Source: UBA7446 sp964014735
Lineage (GTDB): Bacteria; Bacteroidota; Bacteroidia; Flavobacteriales; Flavobacteriaceae
DNA: 64,000 nucleotides
Direction of reading: 5' to 3'
Assembly (NCBI GenBank): GCA_964014735.1
Contig: CAXHBH010000006.1
Span: forward strand, 32,468 to 96,467
This document shows positions 53,099 through 61,925 of this stretch, in pieces (position 1 is the stretch's first letter; every line of letters starts with the position of its first letter). The notes beneath the pieces were generated by a model. It was not told the DNA's origin. It did not search any database and was given only the letters and a program-made list of their open reading frames with translations. A program made the position numbers and the translations under genes.

Positions 53099-54235
53099 GT
53101 GGATTTTGATTTTTTAAATCCTATCGATGACCGACTCTTGGCACACAACCTAATGTTGCCAGAGCAAGTCATAGGTCGTAACCTTCGCATTCATACCCAA
53201 AAAGACGGTATACCAGAACTGAAGGATGTTCGTGTTGCTATGTTGTCAGTAGAACCAAGTTTGGTTAAAGGGGAGCCACTGCATTTACGTTTCCGCCAGC
53301 AATTTTATCAACTTTTCGCAGGAAATTGGGATTTCCCATACGCTGACCTAGGTGTGTTGCAAAGCGGAGACCACCCCAAAGACACCTTATTTGCTTTAAA
53401 ATCATTGATAAAAGAACTGCATCAGCGTAATATTCTTACAATCCTTGTAGGTGGAGAACAGCAAAACACCCTTGGCATGTTTAGGGGGTTGAGTAGCATG
53501 AACACTTATGTTAATTTAACTTCTATAGATGCACGTCTTGATTTTGGTGAACCCGGTGTTTTGATTTCAGATGATAGCTATATGTCAAAAATTATAACTG
53601 AGAAACCGAATAACTTAAAACAGTTTACCAACCTTGGTTACCAATCATATTATGTGTCTCAGGAAGAATTGGACCTAATGCAAAAGCTTTTTTTTGATGC
53701 TTATCGTTTAGGAGATATAACTGCTGATATTCATGAGTCTGAACCTATTTTAAGAGATACTGATATTCTTTCTGTTGATTTCAACTCAATTAAAGCAAGC
53801 GAATTGGACAATTCTAAGGGGATACCAAATGGCTTTGATGGTGCACAAATATGTAAGCTTATGCGTTATGCAGGGCTGAGTGATAGACTTAGTGTTTTGG
53901 GCGTTTTTAATGTATCAAATAGCTTTAGAACAGATCAATTACTTGCGCAAATGATATGGTATGTGCTTGAGGGGTATTGTCACCGCGTTAATGAATATCC
54001 ATTTTCAACTCATGATGTCTGCACAAAATTTGTGGTTCCACAGGAGCAAACAGAATTGATTTTTTACAGAAGCGATAAAAGTCAAAGGTGGTGGATTGAA
54101 GTTCCAAAAGAAGGCAGACATAATAATAATGACCAAGTTACGTTATTACCATGTGCTGAAAAAGACTATCGAATGGCCCAAAAAGGTGAGATTCCCAAAA
54201 GGTGGTGGAAATCATTTAAGCGAAGTATGCATTAA
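53099..54235 (+). CDS. Arginase/formimidoylglutamase-family protein with degraded metal motifs
   Basis: 378 residues starting with GTG 2 nt after topA; no better ATG exists before residue 19. The ureohydrolase fold is recognisable: GGEQQN at 118-123 (usually GGDH), SIDARLDFG at 142-150 (usually DAHxD) and SVDFNSIKASE at 225-235 (usually DxDxxDP). Gln, Arg and Asn thus replace three of the six manganese ligands. Catalysis is doubtful. It precedes gldK, and this order topA-arginase-like-gldK is common in Flavobacteriia, so a role near the gliding/T9SS machinery is conceivable, but nothing in the sequence shows it. No signal peptide is present. Confidence 0.85.
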   Translation: MDFDFLNPIDDRLLAHNLMLPEQVIGRNLRIHTQKDGIPELKDVRVAMLSVEPSLVKGEPLHLRFRQQFYQLFAGNWDFPYADLGVLQSGDHPKDTLFALKSLIKELHQRNILTILVGGEQQNTLGMFRGLSSMNTYVNLTSIDARLDFGEPGVLISDDSYMSKIITEKPNNLKQFTNLGYQSYYVSQEELDLMQKLFFDAYRLGDITADIHESEPILRDTDILSVDFNSIKASELDNSKGIPNGFDGAQICKLMRYAGLSDRLSVLGVFNVSNSFRTDQLLAQMIWYVLEGYCHRVNEYPFSTHDVCTKFVVPQEQTELIFYRSDKSQRWWIEVPKEGRHNNNDQVTLLPCAEKDYRMAQKGEIPKRWWKSFKRSMH

Positions 54236-54291
54236 ATTCCATATTTTTGAAACAATGTTTTAGATACAGATTAAACAATATTCTAAATTGA

Positions 54292-55746
54292 ATGAAAAAA
54301 GTATCATTATTTTTTCTTACCGTATTGACTTTAATTGGTTGTGGTAAATCCAATCAGGGTGAGTTGGTTGGTGTGAAGCAAAAGAAGTTTTATCCCCATA
54401 AACCTCATGGAATGGCTTTGATTCCTGGTGGCTCATACATCATGGGCTCTTCTGATGAAGATATTGTTGGTTCCAACGACAATCCAACTCAGACTGTGAC
54501 ATTACGATCTTTTTGGATGGATGAAACTGAAATTACCAATGCTGAGTACAAACAGTTTGTAGAGTGGGTTAAAGACTCCATTTTCAGAACTGAGCTTGCT
54601 AAAGCTGCATTGCTCAGTGGTGGATATTTTTCTGTTTCAGAATTTCCAACATCCGATGAGGAGTTAGAAACCAGCCCCATTCTTGAATATCTCCCACTCT
54701 ATGATAGGGACGCTCTTGAAAATGAAAATGATGATGAAAAAAGTGGGTATCAACAATATTTAGAAGAAAACTTTTCAGACGTTGTGTCAAACTATTATGA
54801 AACAGAAGATGCTGCAGACAATGAATTTCATTATCATCTGCCACTAAATAGAGACGTAGATATTATTAAAGATCGTGAGGATTATCCAGATGTTGATTAC
54901 GCACGCGTTATTGAAGAGATAATATATTTGCCAGAAAAAGAGTGGTTCAATGGACAACCTGTTATTGACACCAAACTTCTTAAATACCGATTTACAAGTG
55001 TTGATTTAGACAGCGCTATCAGAAATCCTGAAAACTCTCGTTTAAATTTTGCCCAACATGAAGTACATGGAATTTATCCAGACACTACAGTTTGGATTAA
55101 GGACTTCAAATACAGTTACAATGAGCCCATGCACAACGATTATTTTTGGCATCAAGCTTACGCCAGTTATCCAGTTGTTGGTGTATCGTGGAATCAAGCT
55201 AGGGCTTTTGCGCATTGGCGGACTAAAACTAGAAATGACTATTTGCGCAGCAGAAAAAAGCGCAAATCCTCAACGGGAAGCTTTAGGTTGCCTACTGAGT
55301 CTGAATGGGAGTATGCAGCTCGAGGTGGTTTAGAGTCTGCTATATATCCCTGGGGAGGTCCCTATCTCACGGACGACCGTGGCTGCTTTATGGCTAACTT
55401 TAAACCCAAACGGGGCGATTATGCTGCTGATATGTCCTTGTATACTGTTGAGGCAGATTCATATGAGCCAAACGATTACGGACTCTATAACATGTCTGGA
55501 AATGTTTCAGAGTGGACCCATTCAACCTACACCAAAGACACTTACGATTTTGTTTCATCTGTGAACCCTAATTATGACAACCTTAACGATGGGCAAAAAA
55601 CAATTCGTGGAGGCTCGTGGAAAGATGTGGCCTACTATCTGCGAGTTGCGACACGAGATTATGAATATGCCGATAGTGCTCGAAGTTATTTAGGCTTTCG
55701 TCTGGTGAGAGACTATTTAGGTGCAAACGATTTACAACAACAATAA
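54292..55746 (+). CDS. gldK: Gliding-motility/T9SS lipoprotein GldK
   Basis: 484 residues. Lipobox LIGC (Cys17) makes it a lipoprotein. The rest is a formylglycine-generating-enzyme (FGE-sulfatase) fold: MALIPGGSYIMGSSDEDI, FWMDETEITNAEYKQFV, WHQAYASYPVVGVSWNQARAFAHWR, RLPTESEWEYAARGG, YNMSGNVSEWT and GGSWKDVAYYLR. In GldK this fold is structural and not catalytic; it forms the periplasmic ring with GldN. A long insert at about 100-230 is typical of the family. First gene of gldKLMN. Confidence 0.95.
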   Translation: MKKVSLFFLTVLTLIGCGKSNQGELVGVKQKKFYPHKPHGMALIPGGSYIMGSSDEDIVGSNDNPTQTVTLRSFWMDETEITNAEYKQFVEWVKDSIFRTELAKAALLSGGYFSVSEFPTSDEELETSPILEYLPLYDRDALENENDDEKSGYQQYLEENFSDVVSNYYETEDAADNEFHYHLPLNRDVDIIKDREDYPDVDYARVIEEIIYLPEKEWFNGQPVIDTKLLKYRFTSVDLDSAIRNPENSRLNFAQHEVHGIYPDTTVWIKDFKYSYNEPMHNDYFWHQAYASYPVVGVSWNQARAFAHWRTKTRNDYLRSRKKRKSSTGSFRLPTESEWEYAARGGLESAIYPWGGPYLTDDRGCFMANFKPKRGDYAADMSLYTVEADSYEPNDYGLYNMSGNVSEWTHSTYTKDTYDFVSSVNPNYDNLNDGQKTIRGGSWKDVAYYLRVATRDYEYADSARSYLGFRLVRDYLGANDLQQQ

Positions 55747-55752
55747 ATTATT

Positions 55753-56364
55753 ATGAAGAAAAACAAATTTCCTATTCCTGAAAATATAATTGAGCTTCTA
55801 TTTGGAGTTGGTGCATCAGTAGTTATTATTGGAGCGTTAATGAAAATTACACACTTCAACTCTGATTTTATATCAGGTAATACTATGCTTACTATTGGCT
55901 TGGTGACAGAAGCTATTATCTTTCTTATCGCTGGTTTTAGAGGCTATGTATTGTTAAGTGAAGGTGCAGCTGCAGCCAGTTCTGAAGATGATACAGATTT
56001 TTCTGATATATCTGTTGAAGCACAAGCGTTAAAAGCTGCTTATCAGCATGCAACATCGCAACTCGAAACTTTAGGATCTAACCTAGCTAGTGCGGTAACT
56101 GCAACTGGGTCATTGGAAGTGCCTGCGGAATTGCCCGATAACATGTCAAGTTTAAATAGTAATGTAGCTAAAACAAACCAAGCACTAGAGCAGTTATCTG
56201 CAGCCTACAGCGCTACAACAGATGCGGTTGCTACTGAACCAAAAGCACATAGTGAAGTGGTAGATAACATGAATGCGTTGCACGCTGAACTGGCTGCAAT
56301 GAAAAATACAATCTCAGAACTGAATGCCAAATACGCCGATATTTTGGGCGCAATGAAAAATTAA
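55753..56364 (+). CDS. gldL: T9SS/gliding motor protein GldL
   Basis: 203 residues. Two membrane helices (IELLFGVGASVVIIGALMKI and TMLTIGLVTEAIIFLIAGF) contain the conserved Glu53 used in the proton-driven motor. The rest is a cytoplasmic, helical tail with SSEDDTDFSD and long coiled-coil-like segments. With GldM it forms the inner-membrane rotary motor. 6 nt after gldK. Confidence 0.95.
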   Translation: MKKNKFPIPENIIELLFGVGASVVIIGALMKITHFNSDFISGNTMLTIGLVTEAIIFLIAGFRGYVLLSEGAAAASSEDDTDFSDISVEAQALKAAYQHATSQLETLGSNLASAVTATGSLEVPAELPDNMSSLNSNVAKTNQALEQLSAAYSATTDAVATEPKAHSEVVDNMNALHAELAAMKNTISELNAKYADILGAMKN

Positions 56365-56366
56365 AT

Positions 56367-58070
56367 ATGGCTGGAGCTAAACAGGACACTCGGCAAAAGA
56401 TGATCAATATGATGTACTTGGTATTCATCGCTATGTTGGCGTTGAATATTAGTAAGGAAGTATTGGCTACTCTGGGCCTAATTAACGACGATATTACTAT
56501 TGCCACTCAGGATTTGGTTGTTGACAGTAATGAGAAATATAGCTTGTTTGATAACAATAGCAATAATGAATATTACAAAGTTGCTGCCCAAAGCACCCCT
56601 CAAATAAAATCTATAGCTGATGAATACTTTAACTATATTGATTCGCTGAAAAATCGCTTGATTGACTCGGGTGAAAACGGGTATCGTATTGGTCGTGAGA
56701 ATAGAAACACCGGGGCAATTGATACCATAGTAGACTATCAAGTTATGGACAAATCCCAATATTTAGATGAGATATTTTTTGAGGTAAATAAATATTCTGA
56801 CGCTGGACAGGAGTTTGTTGATCAATTTTCAAATTTTCCCGCAAAAATCCAGCAAGAGCTTAATATTTTTTTAGCAGCTGATTCTGAAAAAGACCCACCA
56901 AAAGAAGATGCTCCTGAAGGTGAGTATGCTGATTTTGACTTTTCTTTTTTAGATGACTTGTTTTCGCGTTTTGCATATTCTGAAAACGTTTTAAACAGAG
57001 AAGGTAAAGAACAGCCTTATCTAGATTACCATTTTAAAGGCTTCCCATTAATAGCATCATTATCTAAATTCACTAAAATCCAATCTGATATCCGATTTGT
57101 TGAGAACAAAATTTTGGAGAATATGTTGAGTACAATTAATGCGCATGAGGGTGGCCTAAACAAATACCAGACCCTTTTAGAAACGTCTAAATCATCTTAT
57201 TACACAAACGAATTGGTTGACGCCTCGATAGTGATGGGTAAAAAAGACTCGAACTTTAAGCCCAGCAGGGTTGAACTTTCGCTTAACAACCAACCCATGC
57301 GTCAGGGTAGAGATTTTGAAATTGCTGCAGGTGGTGTTCAACTAAATAAGCGCTTTGGTGCTCCAGGTTCATATAAGTTGACAGGAAAGCTCTTTTTTGA
57401 GCGTAACAATAATGAACAATCTGTAGATATAGCACAAGTAATATCAGTAATTGATAAACCAAATGATGCTGTTATTTCTGCTGATCAAATGAAGGTTGTA
57501 TATCGTGGATTACCAAATGATCTTTCTATCTCAATTCCTGGAATTCCTAACAATAAATTAAGCGTTCGTGCTACTAATGGAAAAGTACGCCGCAAGGGAT
57601 TAAAATTTGAGGCTATTCCGGATGGAGACAAAGTAGGTGAGAGCATGCGTATTTTTGTTTCTGGAGAAATCAATGGATCTACTATTAATGCACCTGGACA
57701 AGACTTTAGAATTAAACCATTGCCGCCTGCTTTAGGTTCTATTGATCTGGGTGAGCGCCTTGGTAAATTTAACAGTGGTGAAATTATTAGAGAGTACGTT
57801 CCAGCTGGGACGATTGCAGCAAAATTCCCTGATGACTTTGATTATAACCTAAATGTAACTGTAAAGCGCTTTAACATCAAAGTAGGGAGCAGAGCGGCTA
57901 TTCCAATTAACTCTAATAGAATTAATGACTCTAGTGTTATTCGTTCCTATTTAGATAATGCATCACGTGGAGATATTATTTTCATTTATAATATTGAAGC
58001 TCAAGTAAAAACGGAAAATCAAGTTATCGACGATATAAAAGTAACGGACTTTGCCTTAACTATTAAGTAA
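56367..58070 (+). CDS. gldM: T9SS/gliding motor shaft protein GldM
   Basis: 567 residues. An N-terminal membrane helix (MINMMYLVFIAMLALNISKEVLATL) leads to four periplasmic domains, ending with GTIAAKFPDDFDYNLNVTVKRFNIKV and FIYNIEAQVK. It is somewhat longer than the usual about 515 residues; an acidic, low-complexity stretch (LAADSEKDPPKEDAPEGEYADFDFSFLDDLF, 170-200) is a likely insertion. The GldM dimer transmits motion from GldL to the GldK/GldN ring. Stop and start of gldN overlap (TAATG). Confidence 0.94.
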   Translation: MAGAKQDTRQKMINMMYLVFIAMLALNISKEVLATLGLINDDITIATQDLVVDSNEKYSLFDNNSNNEYYKVAAQSTPQIKSIADEYFNYIDSLKNRLIDSGENGYRIGRENRNTGAIDTIVDYQVMDKSQYLDEIFFEVNKYSDAGQEFVDQFSNFPAKIQQELNIFLAADSEKDPPKEDAPEGEYADFDFSFLDDLFSRFAYSENVLNREGKEQPYLDYHFKGFPLIASLSKFTKIQSDIRFVENKILENMLSTINAHEGGLNKYQTLLETSKSSYYTNELVDASIVMGKKDSNFKPSRVELSLNNQPMRQGRDFEIAAGGVQLNKRFGAPGSYKLTGKLFFERNNNEQSVDIAQVISVIDKPNDAVISADQMKVVYRGLPNDLSISIPGIPNNKLSVRATNGKVRRKGLKFEAIPDGDKVGESMRIFVSGEINGSTINAPGQDFRIKPLPPALGSIDLGERLGKFNSGEIIREYVPAGTIAAKFPDDFDYNLNVTVKRFNIKVGSRAAIPINSNRINDSSVIRSYLDNASRGDIIFIYNIEAQVKTENQVIDDIKVTDFALTIK

Positions 58071-58900
58071 TGAAAAAGTATCTAAATCCTATTCTCTTTT
58101 TTATGTTCTGCAGCGTTTCATTGCACGCGCAAGTTAATATACTCAACGCTGACCAACCAAGCGAAATAGGCGTAATGTCAGAAGATCAGGAGTTGGAGTT
58201 ATCAGAAAAAAAATATTTACAATACCCTTATGTAGATGACAAAGATATAATGTGGAGTAAGGTTGTCTATGAGGAAATAGACTTATCTGAAAAATTTAAC
58301 CACCCTTTATTTTTTCCTAAAGATGGATTGTACACTAGCGAACGTAAGTCACTGTGGCGTGCGATTAGTAATGCCATCTTGTCTGGTAAAGTTCTAAAAG
58401 TATACAATGACGCCAACCCTAATTTTACCGAGCTATTCGACAAGGAAACTTACATAAAACGTTTGGAAAACCGAGATGGGCCTGAAGTTGTGCCTTTGAA
58501 GTCTATGGATATTACTTCTTATAAAATAAAAGGCATTTGGTACGTTGACAAACGTATAGGCGAAATGCGATACCGATTATTGGGTATTATGCCTCGAGGA
58601 AAAGACATGAACAATTTAGGTAATGATGAGCCAGTTGATTTATTTTGGCTGTGGTATAAAGACTTGCGCACTATTCTTCATCAACAACTTGTTTTTGATG
58701 ATAGGAATAATGCCAGTCGTATTACTTTTGATCAGCTATTAACCTCAAGACGTTTCACTGCACGTATTTATGCGCTTGACAATGTTTTTAACGATAGACC
58801 AGTTGATCAATATGTTGACGATCCGTTCATGCAATTGATTGAGTCAGAACGTTTAAAAAATGTGATTCGAGACTTTGAGCAAGACCTTTGGTCAAACTAA
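58070..58900 (+). CDS. gldN: T9SS/gliding ring protein GldN
   Basis: 276 residues with signal peptide ending at LHAQ. DDKDIMWSKVVYEEIDLSEKFNHPLFFP, LWRAISNAILSGKVLKVYND and IKGIWYVDKRIGEMRYRLLGIMP are GldN/PorN signatures. It forms the periplasmic ring with GldK. Last gene of the gld run, followed by a strong terminator. Confidence 0.94.
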   Translation: MKKYLNPILFFMFCSVSLHAQVNILNADQPSEIGVMSEDQELELSEKKYLQYPYVDDKDIMWSKVVYEEIDLSEKFNHPLFFPKDGLYTSERKSLWRAISNAILSGKVLKVYNDANPNFTELFDKETYIKRLENRDGPEVVPLKSMDITSYKIKGIWYVDKRIGEMRYRLLGIMPRGKDMNNLGNDEPVDLFWLWYKDLRTILHQQLVFDDRNNASRITFDQLLTSRRFTARIYALDNVFNDRPVDQYVDDPFMQLIESERLKNVIRDFEQDLWSN

Positions 58901-58905
58901 TTAGT

Positions 58906-58931
58906 AAAAACCCACGACTGTGGGTTTTTTT
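58906..58931 (+). terminator. Rho-independent terminator of the gldKLMN operon
   Basis: CCCAC (58911-58915), loop GACT, GTGGG (58920-58924) and seven T. The flanking A and T runs extend the stem. It lies 5 nt after gldN and is in front of the next gene's ATG (58932). Confidence 0.85.
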
Positions 58932-59969
58932 ATGCAACATGACTTACTTATTGTAGGATTTGGTCTAGCCGGTTGGGCGCTGACAGAGGTTTTGAAACAA
59001 GAAGGGAAATCGTTTGTTGTTTTTGATGCAGAAAACAAATCAAGCTCTAGTGTTGCTACTGGCATTTACAACCCTGTTGTTTTAAAGCGTTTCACAGCGG
59101 TTTCTAATGCCCAAGAACTAATGAATTTTTCCATTCCTTATTATTCTAATAAAGCCAACGGCAACTTTCAGCACCCCATGTCTATATACCGTGTGTTTGC
59201 CAAAGCCGCTGAACAAAACATTTGGACGGAGGCTTTAGATAAGCCCGCCTTAAGCTCTTATTTATCTGGTGATATACACAAACATACCTTAAATAATATC
59301 GCATCACCTCATGGCTGTGGAGAAGTGTTGCATACGGGAAGAATAGACACCAATGGAATTTTAACGTATTCCCGTAAAAAACTCACACAAAACAATTCCT
59401 TTCATCAAGAACAATTTGATTATGATGCTTTAAAAATTGCAAATGACCGGGTTGTTTATAAGCAATGGAATGCCAGACATATTGTTTTTGCTGAAGGCGT
59501 TGGTATCAAGCACAACCCTTGGTTTGCTACACTTCCGATTGTCCCCAATAAAGGAGAATGGATAGAGGTCTTGTGTAAGGGTCTAGAACTGTCAAAGATA
59601 GTTAAGGGCAGTGTCTTTTTCGTACCATTGGGTAATGACAGGTATCGCGTAGGAGCTACCTATGCGCGTACTTTTGAAAGTCTTGCACCCACAACTGAAA
59701 ACAAAGTCTGGTTAATGAATCAGTTTAAAAAATATATTAATGTGCCCTTTGAAGTGCTTTTTCATAACGCTGGATTACGCCCAACAGTTCCAGACCGCCG
59801 CCCTATTGTGGGTAGACATCCTCAATTTTCTTCGCTAAGTTGTATAAATGGCCTTGGTTCGCGCGGGGTATTGTGGGCACCCTATCTCGCAAGTCTCTTG
59901 GTTAAGCATCTCTATGCTAATGCTTTATTACCAGATGAACTCCACCTGAGACGTTTTATGTATCCATAA
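58932..59969 (+). CDS. FAD-dependent oxidoreductase (DAO family)
   Basis: 345 residues from the ATG at 58932. An upstream in-frame GTG at 58920 lies inside the terminator stem and is not plausible. The N-terminus LLIVGFGLAGWALTEVLKQEGKSFVVFD is a GxGxxG FAD fold; TGIYNPVVLKRF and the C-terminal GLRPTVPDRRPIVGRHPQFSSLSCINGLGSRGVLWAPYLASLL are DAO/glycine-oxidase-like. The substrate is probably an amine or amino acid derivative, but is not readable. It starts right after the gld terminator; no own promoter was recognised. Confidence 0.82.
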   Translation: MQHDLLIVGFGLAGWALTEVLKQEGKSFVVFDAENKSSSSVATGIYNPVVLKRFTAVSNAQELMNFSIPYYSNKANGNFQHPMSIYRVFAKAAEQNIWTEALDKPALSSYLSGDIHKHTLNNIASPHGCGEVLHTGRIDTNGILTYSRKKLTQNNSFHQEQFDYDALKIANDRVVYKQWNARHIVFAEGVGIKHNPWFATLPIVPNKGEWIEVLCKGLELSKIVKGSVFFVPLGNDRYRVGATYARTFESLAPTTENKVWLMNQFKKYINVPFEVLFHNAGLRPTVPDRRPIVGRHPQFSSLSCINGLGSRGVLWAPYLASLLVKHLYANALLPDELHLRRFMYP

Positions 59970-60241
59970 AAAGGGAAGCCTTATTAACAAAATGCGTCTT
60001 TTTATGTAGAAATGGTTGATTAATGTATTTTAGATTAATTTTTTTCATCGAAGGGAGCTGTTTTAAGATAACACATAACTAACACATTATGAGTAAATTA
60101 ATATTTAATTTGTAAGCATCATAACAGAATTCTAATTTTAATATCATTAAATTTTATAATATGTGAATAAAATGCGCATTTTTCTACCACTTACAGGTTT
60201 GATGTGCGATTTTTTTATTAACTTTATAAAAAATAAAAAAC
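59970..60241. other. 272-bp AT-rich leader region before the 64-residue gene
   Basis: No ORF of note. A hairpin with T-run (ATGCGCAT near 60172-60180 against ATGTGCGAT near 60201-60209, then TTTTTTT) sits 25 nt before the ATG and could be a leader terminator. The rest is about 80% AT. Confidence 0.5.
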
Positions 60242-60436
60242 ATGGCTTATTCATTTCAAAACAGTAAAGGTAAAACGTACTACCTTCATACTAAAGACGT
60301 TACTTTAAAAGGAGGAAGAAATCAAACTATCTATTATTTTGCTAAAGATCAGCGAGATAATGCCTGCGATTTACCAGCTGGTAAGAAGGTAGTTGAAAAC
60401 GAACGTACTGGACTTCCTTTCGTTAAAAAGGCTTAA
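60242..60436 (+). CDS. Small conserved-looking protein, unknown function
   Basis: 64 residues (MAYSFQNSKGKTYYLHTKDVTL start, then RNQTIYYFAKDQRDNACDLPAGKKVV). I recall closely similar 60-66 residue proteins in many Flavobacteriia, but know of no function. It has no signal peptide or membrane segment and one Cys. It is followed by a strong terminator and preceded by a long AT-rich leader, typical of a highly expressed single gene. Confidence 0.85.
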   Translation: MAYSFQNSKGKTYYLHTKDVTLKGGRNQTIYYFAKDQRDNACDLPAGKKVVENERTGLPFVKKA

Positions 60437-60466
60437 TATAACATCTATATAAGCTTAATCATTTAT

Positions 60467-60496
60467 AAAACCTTGTCAATTGGCAAGGTTTTTTTT
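60467..60496 (+). terminator. Rho-independent terminator between the 64-residue gene and the convergent cluster
   Basis: AAAACCTTG, a CAATTG-centred loop, CAAGGTTTTTTTT. The palindrome is nearly perfect (one T-G pair) and can serve both strands, but the T-run is stronger for the + strand. Confidence 0.75.
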
Positions 60497-61199
60497 ATCT
60501 AAACACCACCCATTTATTTCCTACGTCATCCCACATTAAACTTAACGTTTCAAAGAAAGGGCCTCTATCAGTAATACCAAATCCAAAAACGTTAAAAGTA
60601 TTAAGTTGAATTTGCGTTCCTGTGGAGAGTTCTAGTCTTATTAAACCTGATTGCGAATTTTCAATAATTTTTACAACTTTCCCTTGTATTGAGATATCGC
60701 TTAATTCTAACAAACATGAACTATTACAATCAATGTAAAAAAGGTCATAATTTTCAAGGTCACTTTGTGAAATTAAAGTAACATTATTTGCATCAATTGT
60801 GCTTGTGTATACCTTAACACTTAATAAATTATTAGTATTTTCTACAAATTGTTGGAGTGTAACATTTGTATCATTATTTCCATCACCGTCTTTATCTACT
60901 GTATTATCTTTTATGTAGATATTTTCAGAGTTATTGACTTCTATCCAATTCGTTCCGTCATACACTTTGAATACTTTATTATAACCAGATGAATTACTGT
61001 TATCAACCCACAAATCTCCTTTTATTGGAGTTGGAACAGTCGGGGCACTAGTCGAAGTGATAATTTCTACTCCAGTCTTTGACATGGTTCCTTTATTGTC
61101 CACAACATTAACTCTACCCTGTCCAAAAGCAAAACCGGACACTAAAATTATTAGGGTTAGTTTGGGTTTAAAAAGAGATAAAAACGAAAAAATTTTCAT
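60495..61199 (-). CDS. Secreted protein with tail-fibre-like segments, unknown function
   Basis: 234 residues with a signal peptide ending near FAFGQ (about 27). KGDLWVDNSNSSGYNKVFKVYDGTNWIEV is a segment type often found in phage tail fibres and in secreted proteins of this phylum. An Asp/Asn-rich DKDGDGNND could bind calcium. No sorting domain is seen. Last gene of a four-gene - strand cluster. Confidence 0.7.
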   Translation of the reverse strand: MKIFSFLSLFKPKLTLIILVSGFAFGQGRVNVVDNKGTMSKTGVEIITSTSAPTVPTPIKGDLWVDNSNSSGYNKVFKVYDGTNWIEVNNSENIYIKDNTVDKDGDGNNDTNVTLQQFVENTNNLLSVKVYTSTIDANNVTLISQSDLENYDLFYIDCNSSCLLELSDISIQGKVVKIIENSQSGLIRLELSTGTQIQLNTFNVFGFGITDRGPFFETLSLMWDDVGNKWVVFR

Positions 61200-61231
61200 T
61201 AAACCGATTTATTTTAATAAAAAGTATTGTA

Positions 61232-61903
61232 CTAATTTATATACTGCACCTCTATAATATCGCCGCTAAATAAAGGAATTGATGTGTCAATTGTAACGGT
61301 TGAACCCAATGTTGTGTAGTCAGGTGTTGAACCACTGGCTATTAACTTTACTCCATTTCTAAAAACAAATGTTTTACCGGGAGTAAGGCTCAAGCCTGCT
61401 ATAGCGACTGTGTATGTTGTTAAAGGAGTTGCAGCAACTACAAATGTATCACTAGCACCAACAACATCTAAAGCGCTAACCAGCAGTTTTTTAATTTCTC
61501 CTGTAGCCTCATCAAAAACAGCTAAAGTATACCCAGATGTATTTAAAGTTGAACTAGTAGCCGCAGTCCCGGTCTCTTGGTCTGAACCTTTAAGGCCGAA
61601 TACAACTCCAGAAGCTGAAGCATCAATGAATGTATCAGTTGAAAGAACACCCCCCAAAGACAACGTTGTTACTGTTTCATTTCCGGCTGATGCACTTGCG
61701 TTTGTAAGAGATGTTATCCCGTTTTTTACTTGCAAATATTTAATTGTTCCCTGGTTGTCAATTAATTTAATTGAACCTGATTGTACAGCCGTAGTGCTTG
61801 AATAGTTAATATCAGTGTCTTTTACACTAGTATTTGTGATTTGACTAAAAGTAGAATTGCTTATGATTAAACCAAAAGTTATTAGGATTATTTTATTTTT
61901 CAT
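61232..61903 (-). CDS. Secreted beta-rich protein with tail-fibre-like C-terminus
   Basis: 223 residues, signal peptide ending STFSQ (about 20). Rich in Ser, Thr, Gly and Ala, so probably a beta-repeat. The last 45 residues (KTFVFRNGVKLIASG...DYTTLGSTVTIDTSIPLFSGDIIEVQYIN) resemble the knob found in tail fibres (VxRNGVxL...DYT...GDxIEVxY). The neighbour at 61926 has a similar end. Function unknown; perhaps surface attachment. Confidence 0.75.
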   Translation of the reverse strand: MKNKIILITFGLIISNSTFSQITNTSVKDTDINYSSTTAVQSGSIKLIDNQGTIKYLQVKNGITSLTNASASAGNETVTTLSLGGVLSTDTFIDASASGVVFGLKGSDQETGTAATSSTLNTSGYTLAVFDEATGEIKKLLVSALDVVGASDTFVVAATPLTTYTVAIAGLSLTPGKTFVFRNGVKLIASGSTPDYTTLGSTVTIDTSIPLFSGDIIEVQYIN

Positions 61904-61925
61904 AATATTTAAAATTAACGGTTTT

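Noticed and set aside
54292..55746. gldK as the formylglycine-generating enzyme that activates the sulfatases
   Set aside because: It shares the fold, but the lipobox, the gldKLMN context and the large insert mark it as the structural T9SS ring protein.
58920..58931. GTG start for the FAD oxidoreductase
   Set aside because: The codon lies inside the gld terminator hairpin; the ATG at 58932 gives the usual N-terminus of the FAD fold.
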